A stretch of 64,000 nucleotides of DNA from an uncultured Paracoccaceae bacterium (GCA_947500005.1 CANMQJ010000004.1:129399-193398); one strand, 5' to 3'. Shown: positions 37,913-47,810, counted from the first letter of the stretch. Notes: generated by a model from the sequence alone, not told the origin. Numbers and translations: made by a program.

Positions 37913-39096
37913 ACCATCCCCCCCAAAGCGACAGCCAGCGCCACGAGCGCCAGCACCAGCCCCGCCACCGGCACGGCCATCGGCACGCGGAAGGGGGCGG
38001 CGGGCGCGCGACGCTTCTCGAAGATCAGCGCGGCGTTGACCAGCACGAAGACCGACAGCAGGATGGCCGAGGTCGTTTCGGCAAGCGTTGCCAGCGGCAC
38101 GAAGAGCGCGGCGAGGACCACCAGAATCCCGATCAGCGTGGTGGCCAGTACCGGCGTGCCGAAGCGCGGATGCGCATGGTGAAAGATGGCCAGCGTGCCA
38201 CCCCGCTTTCCCAGACCGAACAAGACGCGGCTGGCCATCACGATCTGCGCCAGCACGCCGTTCAGCGCGGCGAAAACCGCGATGGCGGACAGGAATTCAC
38301 CGCTCCCGCCCCGCGCGCTCTGCCAGACCAGTACCAGCGGACTTTCCGACCCGGCCAATGCCTCAAGCGGAACTGCCCGCACGGTGGCATAGGTCACCGC
38401 CGCGTAAAACAACGTGGTGATCACCAGCGAGGCGAGAATGGCGATCGGCAGGGTGCGCTCCGGGCGCTCGACCTCCTCGGCCATGTTCACGATATCCTCG
38501 AACCCGATGAAGGCGAAAAAGGCCAGCACACCCCCCAGCCCGATCCCGACAAGATGCGGCGCGGCCGGGGCGATCCAGTCGGCACTGGGCGCCGCCGTGA
38601 CCCCGGCCCATGTGACAAGGCCCAGCCCCGTGATCTCGATAACGGTAAAGACGGCGGCCAAGGCAAGGCTTTCCAGTACGCCAAAGATGGCGACGGCGGT
38701 CAGGGCCGCGCCCAGCGCCAGGATGGCCCAGGTCGCAGGCATGTCGATGGCCTGCGTCAGATAGCCGACACCGCCGCGCAGCACGGCACCGGCCGAGATG
38801 GTTCCCGCCACGGTGATGGCCAGCCCCACAAGCAGTGCCAGCGCCCGGCTGGACAGGCCCCGGCCAACATAGGCGGCCTCGCCGGCCGCCTCCGGCAACC
38901 GGGTCGAGAACTCGGCATAGCTCAGCGCGGTGGGCGCGGCGATGATCCCGGCCACGAGGAACGACAGCGGCGCCCAGATGCCCGCATCCGCCGCGACCGC
39001 GCCGACCAGGACGTAGATCCCCGCCCCGACCATGACCCCCACGCCATAAGCGGTCAGCAGGCCGGGCCCGATGCGGCGGCGCAGGTCGTCAGCCAT
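37909..39096 (-). CDS. APC-superfamily amino acid permease
   Basis: 395 aa with about eleven or twelve membrane segments. GVGVMVGAGIYVLVGAVAADAG is the TM1 glycine-rich signature and FFAFIGFEDIVNMAEEVERPER the TM6 region with the conserved acidic motif of amino acid/polyamine/organocation transporters. The substrate is unknown. It lies between murC (25 bases) and DUF2484 (overlap) inside the cell-wall cluster, an unusual place for a permease; a role in supplying wall amino acids is speculation. Confidence 0.92.
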   Translation of the reverse strand: MADDLRRRIGPGLLTAYGVGVMVGAGIYVLVGAVAADAGIWAPLSFLVAGIIAAPTALSYAEFSTRLPEAAGEAAYVGRGLSSRALALLVGLAITVAGTISAGAVLRGGVGYLTQAIDMPATWAILALGAALTAVAIFGVLESLALAAVFTVIEITGLGLVTWAGVTAAPSADWIAPAAPHLVGIGLGGVLAFFAFIGFEDIVNMAEEVERPERTLPIAILASLVITTLFYAAVTYATVRAVPLEALAGSESPLVLVWQSARGGSGEFLSAIAVFAALNGVLAQIVMASRVLFGLGKRGGTLAIFHHAHPRFGTPVLATTLIGILVVLAALFVPLATLAETTSAILLSVFVLVNAALIFEKRRAPAAPFRVPMAVPVAGLVLALVALAVALGGMV

Positions 39097-39121
39097 CCGT
39101 GCCCTCCCTGCCTGACATCTC

Positions 39122-40522
39122 TCACTCCTTCTTCATGCGCTCCGGCAAGCCATTGGCCCAGGTGCTGATCGTGCCCGCGCCCAGACACACCACCATGTCG
39201 CCGGGGCGGGCCTGTTCCCGGACCAGCCGTGCCAGGTCATCCTCGTCCAGTATTGCACGCGCGTGACGGTGGCCGTGGCGGATCAGCCCCGCCACCAGGT
39301 CGTCGCGCGAGGCGCCGGGGATCGGATCCTCGCCCGCGGCATAGACCTCGGCGATGGCGACCACGTCGGCCTCGTTGAAGCAGGTGCAGAAATCGTCGAA
39401 GAGGCTGGAGAGCCTGCTGTAGCGATGCGGCTGGTGCACGGCGATCACCCGTCCCTCGCTGGCCTGCCGCGCGGCCCTGAGCACGGCGGCGATCTCGACC
39501 GGGTGATGGCCGTAATCGTCGATCACCGTGACGCCGTTGACCTCGCCCACCTTAGTGAACCGTCGGTTGACTCCGCCGAACTTCGCCAAGGCCTCGCGGA
39601 TTTCGGCCGTCTTCATGCCCAGGTGCCGCGCCACGGTCGCCGCCGCCAGCGCGTTCGAGACGTTGTGATCGCCCGGCATCGGCAGGGTGCAACCCTCGAT
39701 CCCCACGCCCTCGTTCTGGAACAGGATGTCGAAATGCGCCACGCCCTTCTCATATTTCAGGTTCACGGCGCGCACATCGGCCTGCGCGTTGAAGCCATAG
39801 GTGCGCACGCGGCGATCCGTGACCCGCCCGACCAGGGCCTGAACCTCGGGGTGATCGGTGCAGCAAACGGCAAGCCCGTAAAACGGCGTATTCGATACGA
39901 AATCGTAGAATCCCTGCCGCAACTGCTCGAAATCGCCCCAATGTTCCATGTGCTCGGGGTCGATATTGGTGACGATGGCGATGGTGGCGGGCAAGCGGTT
40001 GAACGATCCGTCGCTTTCATCGGCCTCGACCACCATCCATTCGCCCTGCCCCATCCGCGCGTTGGAGCCATAGGCGTGGATGATGCCCCCGTTGATCACC
40101 GTGGGATCGAACCCGCCCGCGACCATCAGCTCGGCCATCATGGTGGTGGTCGTCGTCTTGCCATGCGTGCCGCCAATGGCGACGTTGGATTTCAGCCGCA
40201 TCAGCTCGGCCAGCATGTCGGCGCGGCGCACCACCGGCAATCCGGCCGTGCGCGCACCGTCGAGCTCGGGGTTGCCCGGCTTGATCGCGGTCGACACCAC
40301 GACGACCGACGCTCCCTCGAGGTTCTCGGCCCGTTGGCCCTCGAAGATTCGCGCCCCATGCTCGACCAGCCGCCGCGTGATCGGCGTCTCCTTCAGGTCG
40401 GATCCCTGCACCGAGTAGCCGAGGTTCAAAAGCACCTCAGCGATGCCCGACATGCCGATGCCGCCGATGCCCACGAAATGGATCGGGCCCACGTCCTGGG
40501 GCAGTTTGGTTGCGGGGTTCAT
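39122..40522 (-). CDS. murC: UDP-N-acetylmuramate--L-alanine ligase
   Basis: 466 aa. Mur ligase that adds the first amino acid of the stem peptide. [17 protein letters not shown] is the N-terminal Rossmann motif, [11 protein letters not shown] the ATP loop, [11 protein letters not shown] the metal site and [16 protein letters not shown] the C-terminal ligase signature. Its ATG overlaps the murG stop by four bases. Confidence 0.98.
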   Translation of the reverse strand: MNPATKLPQDVGPIHFVGIGGIGMSGIAEVLLNLGYSVQGSDLKETPITRRLVEHGARIFEGQRAENLEGASVVVVSTAIKPGNPELDGARTAGLPVVRRADMLAELMRLKSNVAIGGTHGKTTTTTMMAELMVAGGFDPTVINGGIIHAYGSNARMGQGEWMVVEADESDGSFNRLPATIAIVTNIDPEHMEHWGDFEQLRQGFYDFVSNTPFYGLAVCCTDHPEVQALVGRVTDRRVRTYGFNAQADVRAVNLKYEKGVAHFDILFQNEGVGIEGCTLPMPGDHNVSNALAAATVARHLGMKTAEIREALAKFGGVNRRFTKVGEVNGVTVIDDYGHHPVEIAAVLRAARQASEGRVIAVHQPHRYSRLSSLFDDFCTCFNEADVVAIAEVYAAGEDPIPGASRDDLVAGLIRHGHRHARAILDEDDLARLVREQARPGDMVVCLGAGTISTWANGLPERMKKE

Positions 40523-41616
40523 CTGGCCTCCTTCGCGGCAAGTTCCTCGACCAGCGCGACCAGACGGTCTGTCGCGTCCGGTGCACCGACCGACAGCGCG
40601 GCGCGCGCCATCTGAAGCGCGCCGTCGGGGTTGGTCATGACCGCGCCGATCTGCTCTGCCAGCGCTTCCGCGTCAAGCCGACTTTCGGGAATGCGGATCG
40701 CCGCACCGGCCTCGACCAGCCCGCGGGCATTCGCGGTCTGGTGATCGCCGGTGGCGGCCGCATAGGGAATCAGGATCGCCGGCCGCCCGATGACCGAGAT
40801 ATCGGCCACGCTCGACGCCCCCGCGCGGCTGATCACCAGCTGCGCCTCGGACATCCGGCGCGGGACATCCTTGAAGAAGGGCTGCACGTCCGCGTCGATC
40901 CCGTGTTCGGCGTAAAAGGTCGCGACGCGTTCCAGGTCCTCCTCGCGCGCCTGGTGGCTGACCCGGACATGGCGCAGCACCTGCTCGGGCAGGGCCGCGA
41001 TGGCGGCGGGCACTACGTCCGACAGGATCCGCGCGCCCTGGCTGCCGCCGATCACGAGGATCGACATCGGGTAATCGCCGGGCGTGATGTATCCCGCGCC
41101 CGCGCGTTCCAGCACCGCGGTGCGCACCGGGTTGCCGGTATGGACGGCCTCCACCCCCGGCGGCAGTTCGGTGGGCCAGGTGCCGCAGGCCACGCAGTCG
41201 ACCCGCGACGCGAAGAACGTGTTGACCCGCCCGAGGATGCCGTTCTGCTCATGGATCATGCGCGGGAGTTTCAGCACAGTCGCCGCTCCCAGCGCCGGGA
41301 TCGAGGGATAGCCGCCGAACCCCACCACCACGTCGGGCCGGTCGCGGCGCATCTGCATCGCCATGCGCGTGACACCGGCGGCAATTCTCGGTCCCGCCGC
41401 AAGTTTCGCAAGCGCCCCGCCACGCGAAAAGGTGGCGCTGGGGACCTTTACGATCTCGGTCGTATGCGGGAAGCCCCCGGTGTAGCGCGCCCCGCGCGCA
41501 TCGGTCGACAGCCGCACCCGCCAGCCCTTGCGCAGCATCGCCTCGGCCAGCGCCTGGGCGGGGAACATGTGCCCGCCGGTGCCGCCAGCGGCCATGAGAA
41601 GGAGCGGTTGCGTCAT
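40519..41616 (-). CDS. murG: UDP-N-acetylglucosamine transferase MurG
   Basis: 365 aa. GT-B glycosyltransferase that makes lipid II on the inner face of the membrane. [19 protein letters not shown] is the first glycine-rich loop, [16 protein letters not shown] and the [11 protein letters not shown] loop contact the acceptor, and [13 protein letters not shown] is the UDP-GlcNAc loop. It begins 79 bases after ftsW and overlaps murC by ATGA. Confidence 0.97.
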   Translation of the reverse strand: MTQPLLLMAAGGTGGHMFPAQALAEAMLRKGWRVRLSTDARGARYTGGFPHTTEIVKVPSATFSRGGALAKLAAGPRIAAGVTRMAMQMRRDRPDVVVGFGGYPSIPALGAATVLKLPRMIHEQNGILGRVNTFFASRVDCVACGTWPTELPPGVEAVHTGNPVRTAVLERAGAGYITPGDYPMSILVIGGSQGARILSDVVPAAIAALPEQVLRHVRVSHQAREEDLERVATFYAEHGIDADVQPFFKDVPRRMSEAQLVISRAGASSVADISVIGRPAILIPYAAATGDHQTANARGLVEAGAAIRIPESRLDAEALAEQIGAVMTNPDGALQMARAALSVGAPDATDRLVALVEELAAKEAR

Positions 41617-41695
41617 GGGGTCTCTCCGAATCCGGTAACAGGTCGCGCGCCACCCTGCCGTCTGGCGGGGCGGGACGCGAGCAGATCGCCCATGC

Positions 41696-42859
41696 TCAGC
41701 CCCGGCCGCGCAGGATATCGCCCAACTCGCCCTGCGGCCGGGTTCGTGTGAAGGCCAGAAGCATGCCTACCGCGATCCCCCCCGCGATCAGCGAGGACCC
41801 CCCGTATGAGACGAACGGCAAGGTCATCCCCTTGGCCGGCAACAGCCGCACCGCGACCCCCATGTTGATCATGGCCTGAACGCCAAAGATGCAGGCCAGC
41901 CCCGTGCCCGCCAGCCGGATGAACATGTCCCTCTCGCGCATCAGCCGCAGAAGCGACCGCACCACGATCGAGGCATAGAGTGCGATGATCACGAGCACCA
42001 GGATCAGACCGTATTCCTCGGCGGCCACGGCGATGATGAAATCGGTATGGGCGTCGGGCAGCGACCATTTCACCTGCCCCTCGCCCACGCCCACGCCGAA
42101 CAGGCCGCCTTCCTGAATCGCGTTGGTGGCATAGCCCAGCTGCGTCGTGGGATCGATATCGGGGTTCAGGAAACCGTCGATCCGGCGCGCGAAATGCTCG
42201 GAGCTGGAATAGGCCACCATCCCGCCCAGCACCACGACCCCCGCCATCGCAACCAGCAGAACCATCGGCGCGCCCGCCACGAAATACATCACGCCCCAGC
42301 CGAACAGAACCAGGCAGGCCTGTCCGAAATCGGGCTGCATCACCAGCATCAGCACGATCGCGATGCACAGCGCGAAGGACCACAGCCGCCCCGGCGGGCC
42401 GTTGATCTCCTGGCTGGCCGCGAACATCCATGCCGCAACGACGACGAATCCGGGCTTGAGGAATTCCGACGGTTGCAGCGAGGCGAAGCCCAGCGAGTAC
42501 CAGCGCACCGCCCCCTTGCCGAAATCGGTGCCGAAGACCGGCAAGAGCGCCAGCGCCACGAAGGAGATCAGGAAGCCCAGCACCGCCAGCCGCCGCACCA
42601 GGACCGGCGACATCATCGATGTCAGCAACATCGCCAGGATCGCGACTCCACCGAAGAAGGCCTGCCGCTCGACGTAATGGAACGGATCGAACCCGTTGCG
42701 CTGCGCCAGCGGCACCGAGGCCGCGAGCCCCAGCAAAAGCCCGATGACAAAAAGGATGAGCACGCAGCTCATCGTCCATTTGTCGAGGGTTCTCCACCAT
42801 TTGGGTAGAATAGGTTCGCCGCCCTGCTCGGGGACCGCGCCATAGACCATCTCAGTCAT
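41696..42859 (-). CDS. ftsW: Peptidoglycan glycosyltransferase FtsW (SEDS family)
   Basis: 387 aa, about ten membrane segments. SEDS polymerase that builds septal glycan strands from lipid II with a class [22 protein letters not shown] carries the conserved P-S-E, and [20 protein letters not shown] near the end is the SEDS signature. The ATG at 42859 (MTEMVYGAV) is used; a start 75 bases upstream would add a highly charged, unlikely extension. First gene of the murG-murC run. Confidence 0.95.
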   Translation of the reverse strand: MTEMVYGAVPEQGGEPILPKWWRTLDKWTMSCVLILFVIGLLLGLAASVPLAQRNGFDPFHYVERQAFFGGVAILAMLLTSMMSPVLVRRLAVLGFLISFVALALLPVFGTDFGKGAVRWYSLGFASLQPSEFLKPGFVVVAAWMFAASQEINGPPGRLWSFALCIAIVLMLVMQPDFGQACLVLFGWGVMYFVAGAPMVLLVAMAGVVVLGGMVAYSSSEHFARRIDGFLNPDIDPTTQLGYATNAIQEGGLFGVGVGEGQVKWSLPDAHTDFIIAVAAEEYGLILVLVIIALYASIVVRSLLRLMRERDMFIRLAGTGLACIFGVQAMINMGVAVRLLPAKGMTLPFVSYGGSSLIAGGIAVGMLLAFTRTRPQGELGDILRGRG

Positions 42860-42999
42860 GGTACCACCGCTCTTTCGCTGTTCTGCCTCGTTCTCGCCCC
42901 GTTTGTCGGGATCTGAGCGCGATCCTACAGCCAAACATGCGGTCAGACCAGCCTCTTCCTCTTGCCATCGGACGCAAACCGCGCCATCGCGGGCGGATC

Positions 43000-44178
43000 A
43001 TGGAGTTCGACACGATCATATTGGGCGCGGGTGCAGCCGGGATGATGTGCGCCGCACATGCCAAGGGCCGCGTGCTGGTGACCGACCATGCCCGCGCCCC
43101 GGGGGAAAAGATCCGCATCTCGGGCGGCGGGCGGTGCAATTTCACCAACATGCACGCGGAGCCCGGCAATTTCCTCTCGGGCAACCCGCATTTCTGCAAA
43201 TCGGCGCTCGCGCGCTACACGCAGTGGGATTTCATCGACCTCGTCTCGCGCCATGGCATCGCCTGGCACGAAAAGACGCTGGGCCAGCTTTTCTGCGACG
43301 GCAGCGCCAAACAGATCATCGCCATGCTGCTGGAGGAAATGTCGCGCGCCGGGGCCGAACTCTGGTTGCGGACCGAGCTGCGCGATCTCCGCAAGCTGGA
43401 GACCGGTTTCGCCCTTGCCCTCGACCGCGAAGGCACGCGCCACGACCTCACCTGCCGCAACCTGGTGCTGGCCACCGGCGGCAAGTCGATCCCCAAGATG
43501 GGGGCTTCGGGCCTCGCCTATGACATCGCGCGGCAATTCGCCCTGCCCGTGACGGAGACACGCCCCGCGCTGGTGCCCTTCACCTTCACCGACGGGCGGT
43601 TCAAACCGCTCGCCGGCGTCTCGCTACCCGTCCGGGCGACGGCCGGTGGCGCCAGTTTCGACGAGGCGCTGCTCTTCACCCATCGCGGCCTGTCGGGTCC
43701 GGCCATGCTTCAGATCTCCAGCTACTGGCGCGAGGGCGAGGAGATCGCCATAGACCTCACGGGCGGGGCCCCCCTCTTCGAGGCACTGCGCGCGCAACGC
43801 CAAAGCGCGGGCCGCCGCGCGTTGACCACCGAACTGGCGCGCCACCTGCCCGCCCGGCTCGTCGATGCGCTGGCCGCCGATCTCGGCCTCTCGGGCAACC
43901 TCGCCGACCAGTCCGACACGCGCCTGACCACGCTCTGCGACCGCCTCGCCGACTGGCGCCTCACCCCGTCGGGCACCGAAGGCTACCGCACCGCCGAGGT
44001 GACGCTGGGCGGCATCGACACCGAGGCGCTCTCCTCCCGCACGATGGAGGCGAAATCCGTTCCGGGCCTCTACGCCATCGGCGAGGCGGTCGACGTCACC
44101 GGCTGGCTAGGCGGCTACAATTTCCAATGGGCGTGGTCGTCCGGCGACGCCGCCGCTCAGGCCCTGCGCTCCGCCTGA
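43000..44178 (+). CDS. HI0933/BaiN-type NAD(P)/FAD-dependent oxidoreductase
   Basis: 392 aa. MEFDTIILGAGAAGMMCAAHA is the FAD dinucleotide fold; KIRISGGGRCNFTNMH and LATGGKSIPKMGASG are the hallmarks of the HI0933-like flavoprotein family, whose cellular role is mostly unknown (BaiN is a relative). GYNFQWAWSSGDAAAQAL closes the FAD site. The ATG at 43000 begins the conserved domain and follows GGCGGA; an upstream ATG at 42937 would add a basic 21-residue extension. Divergent from ftsW. Confidence 0.9.
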   Translation: MEFDTIILGAGAAGMMCAAHAKGRVLVTDHARAPGEKIRISGGGRCNFTNMHAEPGNFLSGNPHFCKSALARYTQWDFIDLVSRHGIAWHEKTLGQLFCDGSAKQIIAMLLEEMSRAGAELWLRTELRDLRKLETGFALALDREGTRHDLTCRNLVLATGGKSIPKMGASGLAYDIARQFALPVTETRPALVPFTFTDGRFKPLAGVSLPVRATAGGASFDEALLFTHRGLSGPAMLQISSYWREGEEIAIDLTGGAPLFEALRAQRQSAGRRALTTELARHLPARLVDALAADLGLSGNLADQSDTRLTTLCDRLADWRLTPSGTEGYRTAEVTLGGIDTEALSSRTMEAKSVPGLYAIGEAVDVTGWLGGYNFQWAWSSGDAAAQALRSA

Positions 44179-44180
44179 TC

Positions 44181-44247
44181 TTCATCTCTTGCCAAATACT
44201 CCGGGGGTGAATTGGCGCAACGCGCCAAGAGGGGGCGGCGCCCCCTC
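44181..44247 (+). repeat. Dispersed intergenic repeat, copy C
   Basis: The core at 44181-44210 shares TTCATCTCTT and CAAATACTCCGG with copy B and GGGGTGA with copy A. Two perfect hairpins follow back to back: 44212-44218 with 44222-44228 (loop AAC) and 44229-44236 with 44240-44247 (loop GGC). It begins three bases after the flavoprotein stop and ends ten before the next convergent stop, filling the spacer. Confidence 0.7.
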
Positions 44248-44256
44248 GCCCCGGCC

Positions 44257-44670
44257 TCACACCCCGACCTTCGGCCCGTGGCAGATCATCTCCTCGCCGA
44301 TCTCCTCGGCCTCGTAAAGCTCGGTCGCCTCCGGATCGCCCTCGAACCGGGCCACCAGGCCGGCCGGGGACTGCGTGAAGACCCAGCATTGCGGATCCAG
44401 CCGGTCCTCGTAGAGAAAGCAGATCTGCTCCCCGCGCTGGTACCAGGTCCCCTCCTTGCAATCGCCGTCGAGGAAGGACCAGATCACCCGCCGTCCGTCG
44501 AGATAGCGCTCGACCCCGTAAGCCACGCCATCGAAGCCATAGAACAGGGTCTTTCCGCGGGTATAGCTGTCAAAGGCTTCCGCCGACATCGGCTCGCCCG
44601 CCCGGACCGGCAGGCTCGACAGGGCCGGCAGGCCCGACAGGATCACGAGAATCGCGGCGCGGCTCAACAT
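44257..44670 (-). CDS. Small secreted protein of unknown function
   Basis: 137 aa from the ATG at 44670. An N-terminal signal MLSRAAILVILSGLPALSSL ends near VRAGEP. The mature part has three or four Cys (GDCKEGTW, EQICFLYE, PQCWVF, EMICHG), suggesting disulfides in the periplasm. I recognise no named family. Its start lies about 100 bases inside the 3' end of the AlkB-like gene on the same strand in another frame, so it may be coupled to it. Confidence 0.75.
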   Translation of the reverse strand: MLSRAAILVILSGLPALSSLPVRAGEPMSAEAFDSYTRGKTLFYGFDGVAYGVERYLDGRRVIWSFLDGDCKEGTWYQRGEQICFLYEDRLDPQCWVFTQSPAGLVARFEGDPEATELYEAEEIGEEMICHGPKVGV

Positions 44671-45727
44671 GTTCCGAGTGTGACAGATCGGGGCGCGCCC
44701 CGCCAAGCCTTTCCGCGACCCGTCGCGCCCGCCGGTCCATCACGCGCCGCCAGAGCGGGGGCACCAGCGCCAGCGTCGCCATGACCGGCATGGAATAGGG
44801 CCATTGCGGCATATCCGCCTCCAGCCGCAGCGCGGGATAGATCCGTCCGGGATTGGCATGGTGGTCGGAATGGCGCGGCGCGTTGAGCATCATGGCCGCG
44901 CTGTACCAATGCGGCGCGTTCCAGGAATGCGCCGGACCCGCGGGCTCCGCCCGCCCATCGGCGCGCAGGATCCGCCGGAGCCCGTAATGCTGGATGTAAT
45001 CCGCCAGCAGCAACTGCAGCTGCGCATATCCCGCCAGCGCCAGCAGCGCCGCCACCCCGGCCCAACCCGCGATCCCGCCCGCCAGCGCGATCACCATCAG
45101 CTCTGCCAGGCCATAGCGCAGGTAGGGATGCGCCAGCCCCGGCCGCCGCCGTGCCTCGGCCGCGTGGCCCGCCCGCAACTCACCCACCCAGGCGCGCGGT
45201 GCGAAGCTCCAGAACCCCTGCCCCAGCGCGGCCGAGTTCGGATCGCGCGGCGTCGCCACATGCACGTGATGCACCAGCAGATGCGCCGGCACGTGCTGCG
45301 CGTAAAGCAGCGTGACATAGACCAGCGCACCCAGCCCCCGCTCGGACCGACCCGGACGGTGGATCAATTCATGCGCGTTGGAATTCGAGACCTGGCCAAG
45401 GAACAGACCCGTCCCCGCCCAGAAGGCCAACGCCTGCGGCCAGGAGAACTCCCCCTCGGCCAGCGCCCACACGGCGGCGGGCATCACCCCCAGATGCACC
45501 AGCGCCAGCAGGACCGAGAACACCCGCGCCGCCCCCTCCGCATCCTCGCGGGGCCCGAGCGACCAGTCCAGCCGGTCGAGCAGCCAGACATGAACCGTCA
45601 TGTATCCAAGGATCGCCCAGCCCCAGACCCCGCCCGCGAGCGCGCCGAACAGGATGAGAGCGGCGGGGATCAGGCTGGCGACGGCGTGGGGCAGAACGGC
45701 GATCATGGGGGCATCCGGGCGGGACAT
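44570..45727 (-). CDS. AlkB-like membrane di-iron hydroxylase/desaturase
   Basis: 385 aa from the ATG at 45727. Histidine boxes NAHELIH, LVHHVHVATPRDP and NAPRHSDHHANPGR match alkane 1-monooxygenase/fatty acid desaturase-type di-iron membrane enzymes, which hydroxylate alkanes or related chains with rubredoxin as donor. Four or more membrane segments are present (for example SLIPAALILFGALAGG). No rubredoxin gene is adjacent. The C-terminal 35 residues (Pro/Gly-rich, ending VGGSL) overlap the start of the next gene by about 100 bases and may be dispensable. The substrate cannot be told from sequence alone. Confidence 0.85.
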   Translation of the reverse strand: MSRPDAPMIAVLPHAVASLIPAALILFGALAGGVWGWAILGYMTVHVWLLDRLDWSLGPREDAEGAARVFSVLLALVHLGVMPAAVWALAEGEFSWPQALAFWAGTGLFLGQVSNSNAHELIHRPGRSERGLGALVYVTLLYAQHVPAHLLVHHVHVATPRDPNSAALGQGFWSFAPRAWVGELRAGHAAEARRRPGLAHPYLRYGLAELMVIALAGGIAGWAGVAALLALAGYAQLQLLLADYIQHYGLRRILRADGRAEPAGPAHSWNAPHWYSAAMMLNAPRHSDHHANPGRIYPALRLEADMPQWPYSMPVMATLALVPPLWRRVMDRRARRVAERLGGARPDLSHSEHVEPRRDSRDPVGPAGPVEPAGPGGRADVGGSL

Positions 45728-45834
45728 TTGCGCCACTCTCGCGCCCGCCTGCCTCCCATGTCAAACAGGGGGCTTGCCTGGCACCCGCTTTGCCGCCCTC
45801 CTGTCGCCCGCCAACCACGCCGCACGAGACGCAG

Positions 45835-46470
45835 ATGACCCTCTTTCTTCTCCTCGCCGCTGCCTGCGCGATCGGCTACCTGCCGCTTGCGCCGCGTGAC
45901 CCCGGCCCGGCGCGCACCGCGATCAAGACCGCCTCGGTGGCGCTTCTCGCCTGCGGCTCGGCGCTTGCCGGCCTGCCCTGGCTCCTCACGCTGGCGCTTG
46001 CGCTCTGCGCTCTGGGCGACGCGCTTCTCGCACAGGAGAGCGAGGGCAGCTTCATGGCCGGGGTCGGCGCCTTCGCCGCGGGCCATCTCGCCTATGTCGC
46101 GCTCTTCCTCACCCACCCCGCCTCCAACCCGTCGCGGCTGGCGCAGGCACCGCTCGCGCTCGTCGCGTTCGCCATTCTGGGCCTCGGCATGGCGCTGCTT
46201 CTCGCCCCGCGTGCGGGCGCCCTGCGGGGGCCGGTTCTGGCCTACATCCCCATCATCCTCGCCATGGGCGCGGCCGCGCTGACCCTGCCCGCCACTGGCG
46301 CTCTGGCCCTCGTCCTGCCCGCCGCCTGTGCTTTCATCGCCTCCGACACGGTCCTCGCGGCCGAGAAATTCCTGATCCCGCAAAGCCACCCGGCCCTGTG
46401 CCTCACGCCCTTTCTCGTCTGGCCGCTCTACTGGGGCGCTCAGGCCGGCTTTCTTCTGGCCTTCGCCTGA
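45835..46470 (+). CDS. YhhN (TMEM86) family membrane protein
   Basis: 211 aa with about eight hydrophobic segments. CALGDALLAQESEGSFMAGVGAFAAGHLAYVALF contains the acidic-residue pattern of the YhhN/TMEM86 family, whose animal members hydrolyse lysoplasmalogens; the bacterial role is unclear. FIASDTVLAAEKF and PFLVWPLYWGAQAGF are also typical. The start is set at the ATG at 45835. Upstream of ftsY by 58 bases. Confidence 0.85.
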   Translation: MTLFLLLAAACAIGYLPLAPRDPGPARTAIKTASVALLACGSALAGLPWLLTLALALCALGDALLAQESEGSFMAGVGAFAAGHLAYVALFLTHPASNPSRLAQAPLALVAFAILGLGMALLLAPRAGALRGPVLAYIPIILAMGAAALTLPATGALALVLPAACAFIASDTVLAAEKFLIPQSHPALCLTPFLVWPLYWGAQAGFLLAFA

Positions 46471-46498
46471 CCCTTTGCAACCGGGGCGAAACCGCATT

Positions 46499-46517
46499 AG
46501 GTGAAGACGCATCACCT
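46499..46517. promoter_or_regulatory. Inverted repeat before ftsY
   Basis: AGGTGA-N7-TCACCT, perfect 6-bp arms, 11 bases upstream of the ftsY start and overlapping the leader. It could be an operator or a small RNA hairpin near the ribosome binding site. Confidence 0.35.
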
Positions 46518-46528
46518 CGGAGACCGAC

Positions 46529-47713
46529 ATGGCGTTTTTTTCCAAGCTCAAGGACCGGCTGTTCAAATCCTCCTCGAAACTCGAGGAAGGGCTCGACGCC
46601 ATCGTCGAGGAAGGCGCCGAAGACAGCCCGCCCCCCCGGGACGACACACGGCCCGAGGCTCCCGGTCCGACCGACGCGCGCCCGACCCCTCCCGCACCCG
46701 ACACGCCCCTGGGCACGGCGCCCGTCACGCCCCCCGCCGTGCCGCCCGCGCATCCGCCGGAACCGCACCGGGCCGAGGCCGCGCCCCTGCCCACCACGCC
46801 CGAGGCCGAGCCCGAGCCGCAACCCAAGGGCCTTCTGGGCCGCCTCTTCGGACGCGACAGCGGCAAGGCCGAGCCGCGCCGCACCCTCGACGACGACATG
46901 CTGGAGCAGATCGAGGAATTGCTGATCGCCGCCGACATGGGCGTCGACACCGCGCTGCGCGTCACCGCCAACCTCGCCGAGGGGCGCATGGGCCGCAAGG
47001 TCTCGACCCGCGAGATCAAGGAGCTTCTGGCGACAGAGATCGCGCGCATCATGGAACCCGTCGCCCGTCCGATGCCGCTCTATCCCAAGCGCCCGCAGGT
47101 GGTGCTGGTCGTGGGCGTCAACGGCTCGGGCAAGACCACCACGATCGGCAAGCTGGCCAGCCAGTTCCGGGCGGCCGGCAAGAAGGTGGTGATCGCCGCC
47201 GGCGACACGTTCCGCGCGGCAGCCGTCGAGCAACTGCAGGTCTGGGGCGAACGGGCGGGCGTGCCGGTCATGACCGCGGCGCAGGGCTCCGACCCGGCCA
47301 GCCTCGCCTTCGACGCCCTGACCCGCGCGCAGGAAGAGGGCGCGGACCTGTTGATGATCGACACCGCCGGGCGGCTGCAGAACCGCGCCGACCTGATGGA
47401 GGAACTGGCCAAGATCGTCCGCGTGATCCGCAAGAAGGACCCCGACGCCCCGCACAACACGCTGCTGGTCCTCGACGCCACCACCGGGCAGAACGCGCTC
47501 AGCCAGGTGGAAACCTTCCGCAAGCTCGCCGATGTCTCGGGGCTGGTGATGACCAAGCTCGACGGCACCGCCAAGGGCGGCGTGCTGGTGGCCTTGGCCG
47601 ACAAGTTCGGCCTGCCGATCCACGCCATCGGCGTGGGAGAGCAACTCGACGACCTCGCCCCCTTCGACCCCGAGGAATTCGCCGCGGCCCTGACCGGGCT
47701 GGATCGGGAATGA
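46529..47713 (+). CDS. ftsY: Signal recognition particle receptor FtsY
   Basis: 394 aa. GTPase that docks SRP-ribosome complexes at the membrane. The N-terminal third (to about residue 105) is a Pro/Glu-rich acidic A region; the N domain follows (EQIEELLIAADMGVDTALRV), then the G domain with GVNGSGKTTTIGKLA, AGDTFRAAAVEQL, DTAGRLQNRADLMEEL and TKLDGTAKGG. Complete. Followed after about 70 bases by repeat copy D. Confidence 0.97.
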   Translation: MAFFSKLKDRLFKSSSKLEEGLDAIVEEGAEDSPPPRDDTRPEAPGPTDARPTPPAPDTPLGTAPVTPPAVPPAHPPEPHRAEAAPLPTTPEAEPEPQPKGLLGRLFGRDSGKAEPRRTLDDDMLEQIEELLIAADMGVDTALRVTANLAEGRMGRKVSTREIKELLATEIARIMEPVARPMPLYPKRPQVVLVVGVNGSGKTTTIGKLASQFRAAGKKVVIAAGDTFRAAAVEQLQVWGERAGVPVMTAAQGSDPASLAFDALTRAQEEGADLLMIDTAGRLQNRADLMEELAKIVRVIRKKDPDAPHNTLLVLDATTGQNALSQVETFRKLADVSGLVMTKLDGTAKGGVLVALADKFGLPIHAIGVGEQLDDLAPFDPEEFAAALTGLDRE

Positions 47714-47748
47714 GGCACCTCCCGCCGCGCACGGTCCGCACCCTGCCC

Positions 47749-47802
47749 TTTCCTCTTGCTTCAAATATCCTCGGGGGGTCCGGGGGGCAGACAGCCCCCC
47801 GG
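47749..47802 (+). repeat. Dispersed intergenic repeat, copy D
   Basis: The core at 47749-47778 contains CAAATATCCTCGGGG, matching copy A closely. A perfect 9-bp hairpin follows (47780-47788 with 47794-47802). It lies between ftsY and the EamA gene, and its hairpin ends eight bases before the proposed EamA start, so it may hide that ribosome binding site or terminate ftsY mRNA. Confidence 0.65.
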
Positions 47803-47810
47803 CGAGAGCC

